Source: Acidobacteriota bacterium
GTDB lineage: Bacteria > Acidobacteriota > Terriglobia > Terriglobales > Acidobacteriaceae
Length of the DNA stretch: 6,632 nt
Direction of reading: 5' to 3'
Assembly: GCA_021778815.1 (NCBI GenBank)
Contig: JAJYBW010000195.1
Coordinates: forward strand, 1-6,632
Shown here piece by piece: positions 5,472-6,632 of this stretch (the first letter of the stretch is position 1; every line of letters begins with the position of its first letter). Under the pieces are notes generated by a model. That model had not been told where the DNA came from. It worked only from the letters and a program-made list of their open reading frames with translations, and made no database searches. Made by a program: the position numbers and the translations under genes.

Positions 5472-5740
5472 TAGACTCCCCAATTCCCCAGGCAGAGATG
5501 CATCAAACGTTTCACCTTTGAAGCGAGAACGGAATTCATTCTCTTGTGCCGGCTGTGCCGAACGTCACCTGGAGTCGCTTCAATCCCCTGCGCCTATCGA
5601 TGGCCGCGAGCCGCGACCTTATCCAAAGTATAAGTTGTTACAGGCAAATTGCGCAGCACCTATTTTTCTCGTTCCACCAAAAAATCCAATCTGAAATTCC
5701 CGCTTGCTCTCTTCTTTCACGTCGCGTCGATCGCTCAACA
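5472..5740. other. 269-base intergenic spacer, no gene seen
   Basis: I see no coding region here on either strand. On the minus strand a lone -10-like TATACT (5632-5627) could serve the MerR-type gene from about 150 bases upstream, but its -35 region is poor. A short direct repeat of CGGCACA also occurs on the minus strand about 90 bases before the regulator start. No intrinsic terminator for the upstream DUF6600-like gene was recognised. Confidence 0.4.
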
Positions 5741-6632
5741 TCATTTCGCTTTCGACGTCCGACCCGCTGTTCTCGGCGATGATGTGCTCGCCGGCGGGAA
5801 CTCACGCACCGTAGCATGTCCGGCCACTCTCCCCGCCGCCACCTTCTCCAACTGGCCCGGATCGAGCGGACGCCCAGCGTTCTGGCGGAGTCCCGGCAAT
5901 TGCTGCTCAAACGTAGGTCCACCGACCGGAGGCGCGGTTCGCGCAATCAACCAGAATTTCTCACCTGCCTGCGCCCCAGGCTCCGCGTCCCCACTTTGCG
6001 GCGCAGTCGTAGCTCCCGGATTCAGAGTGACAATCACTGCCACCCTCTCTGCGGGAACAGGCACCGAACTCACCGGCGTCGCAATAACGCTCTGCAACGT
6101 GGGGGCGACCAGTGGATGCGACAGGACCCTCGCCGACGCCCATTGCAGCGCCGTCGGATGCATCACCGTCTCTGGCGTCACGGGTCCTCCAGTCTCGAAT
6201 AGATTCGCCGGGGCCGCAATCGTCGCTGCCCTCTGATGCAGGTAGTGAATGGAACGAAAGCCAGCCCACGAATGATAGTAGCCGAAATAATTTGCCGCAC
6301 TCACGTGGTGCGAACTCGAGCGTCCATCGCTTAAATTGGACAAGTTCACTTCAGTAAAACAAGCCCGGCTGCACGCATACGCAGGATAGAATGGCTCACC
6401 CGGTGCCAGCGGAATCCATCCAGCCAGCGGCGTGCCCCCCTCTCCAGTCATGCTCGCGCCACCCACGAAGGCAACCATCGCCGGCGCATACACTGGACTC
6501 ACTCCCGACGGCCCTGGAATCCAACCCCACCGCGACCCCAGGTCTGTCCACCGACCGTAGTGGAATGGCGCGAACCCCCACGCATCCGCATCCACCCAGG
6601 TCCATCCCCACGGTGCAATCCAGCTCCAGCGG
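5741..6632 (-). CDS. DUF6600-type tryptophan-rich protein, C-terminal part (N-terminus beyond window)
   Basis: The reading frame enters at the right edge without a start and runs 297 codons to a TGA. The first 60 residues are rich in W, Y, G and P: RWSWIAPWGWTWVDADAWGF, APFHYGRW, GWIPGP, PVYAPAMVAFVGG, then GWIPLAPGE. This is the WGWAPYHYGRW / YGWVWVPG / APALVAF pattern I associate with DUF6600 (FecR-like) envelope proteins common in Acidobacteriota. A Tyr/Ser/His-rich stretch and FRSIHYLHQRAATIAAPANLF follow, matching that family's 'YVNQR..AVTAVP' region. The last 130 residues are Pro/Ala/Gly-rich, low-complexity and end basic (SKAK). A GTG at 6595 is internal, because the family pattern continues unbroken upstream of it. 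The N-terminal signal peptide and FecR-like part would lie outside. The molecular role is unknown. Confidence 0.8.
   Translation of the reverse strand, partial: RWSWIAPWGWTWVDADAWGFAPFHYGRWTDLGSRWGWIPGPSGVSPVYAPAMVAFVGGASMTGEGGTPLAGWIPLAPGEPFYPAYACSRACFTEVNLSNLSDGRSSSHHVSAANYFGYYHSWAGFRSIHYLHQRAATIAAPANLFETGGPVTPETVMHPTALQWASARVLSHPLVAPTLQSVIATPVSSVPVPAERVAVIVTLNPGATTAPQSGDAEPGAQAGEKFWLIARTAPPVGGPTFEQQLPGLRQNAGRPLDPGQLEKVAAGRVAGHATVREFPPASTSSPRTAGRTSKAK

Noticed and set aside
5741..6595. Treating the GTG at 6595 as the real start of the DUF6600-like gene
   Set aside because: The W/Y/G-rich family pattern continues in frame to the window edge, so the gene is cut by the window and does not begin here.

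Overview
The window looks like an ordinary chromosomal stretch from an Acidobacteriota bacterium (Terriglobia/Koribacter-like). This is inferred from several things: a DusB with a long insertion after its first strand, a DnaI-like ATPase with a zinc ribbon, a DUF2393-type membrane protein, a tryptophan-rich DUF6600-type protein, and an intergenic palindrome with the core CACGACTTCAGTCG that resembles a repeat I remember from acidobacterial genomes. No phage, transposase, CRISPR, tRNA or rRNA is visible.

Layout. Bases 1-1015 (minus) hold the 5' part of a tRNA-dihydrouridine synthase gene (dusB). Just upstream on the same strand is rpmE (ribosomal protein L31, zinc-binding form), with a GC-rich terminator between the two. 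A 133-base divergent region separates rpmE from a plus-strand AAA+ ATPase of the DnaC/DnaI helicase-loader type (1516-2343). A convergent 40-residue membrane-protein ORF with a strong ribosome binding site (2425-2547, minus) follows. Next comes a single-pass DUF2393-like protein (2739-3311, plus), which may be translated from a leaderless mRNA and ends at a clear terminator.

The most notable region is 3403-3577. It carries a near-perfect sigma-54 promoter (TGGCAC-N5-TTGCA), with a perfect match to the IHF consensus about 40 bases upstream and a small dyad further out. All three lie ahead of a secreted OmpA-domain protein (3578-4531, plus). That protein appears to have lost both residues that normally bind peptidoglycan. 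It ends at a textbook terminator.

After it, 4532-4859 is non-coding and holds the REP-like palindrome between two convergent genes. A MerR-type regulator follows (4860-5471, minus), then a 269-base spacer, then the C-terminal 297 codons of a DUF6600-type protein that enters from the right edge (minus).

The genes do not form one pathway. rpmE, dusB and the ATPase are housekeeping genes (translation, tRNA modification, replication). The OmpA-like and DUF6600-like proteins belong to the envelope or periplasm. I see no convincing multi-gene novel system; the best candidate for something undescribed is the sigma-54/IHF-controlled OmpA-like gene.
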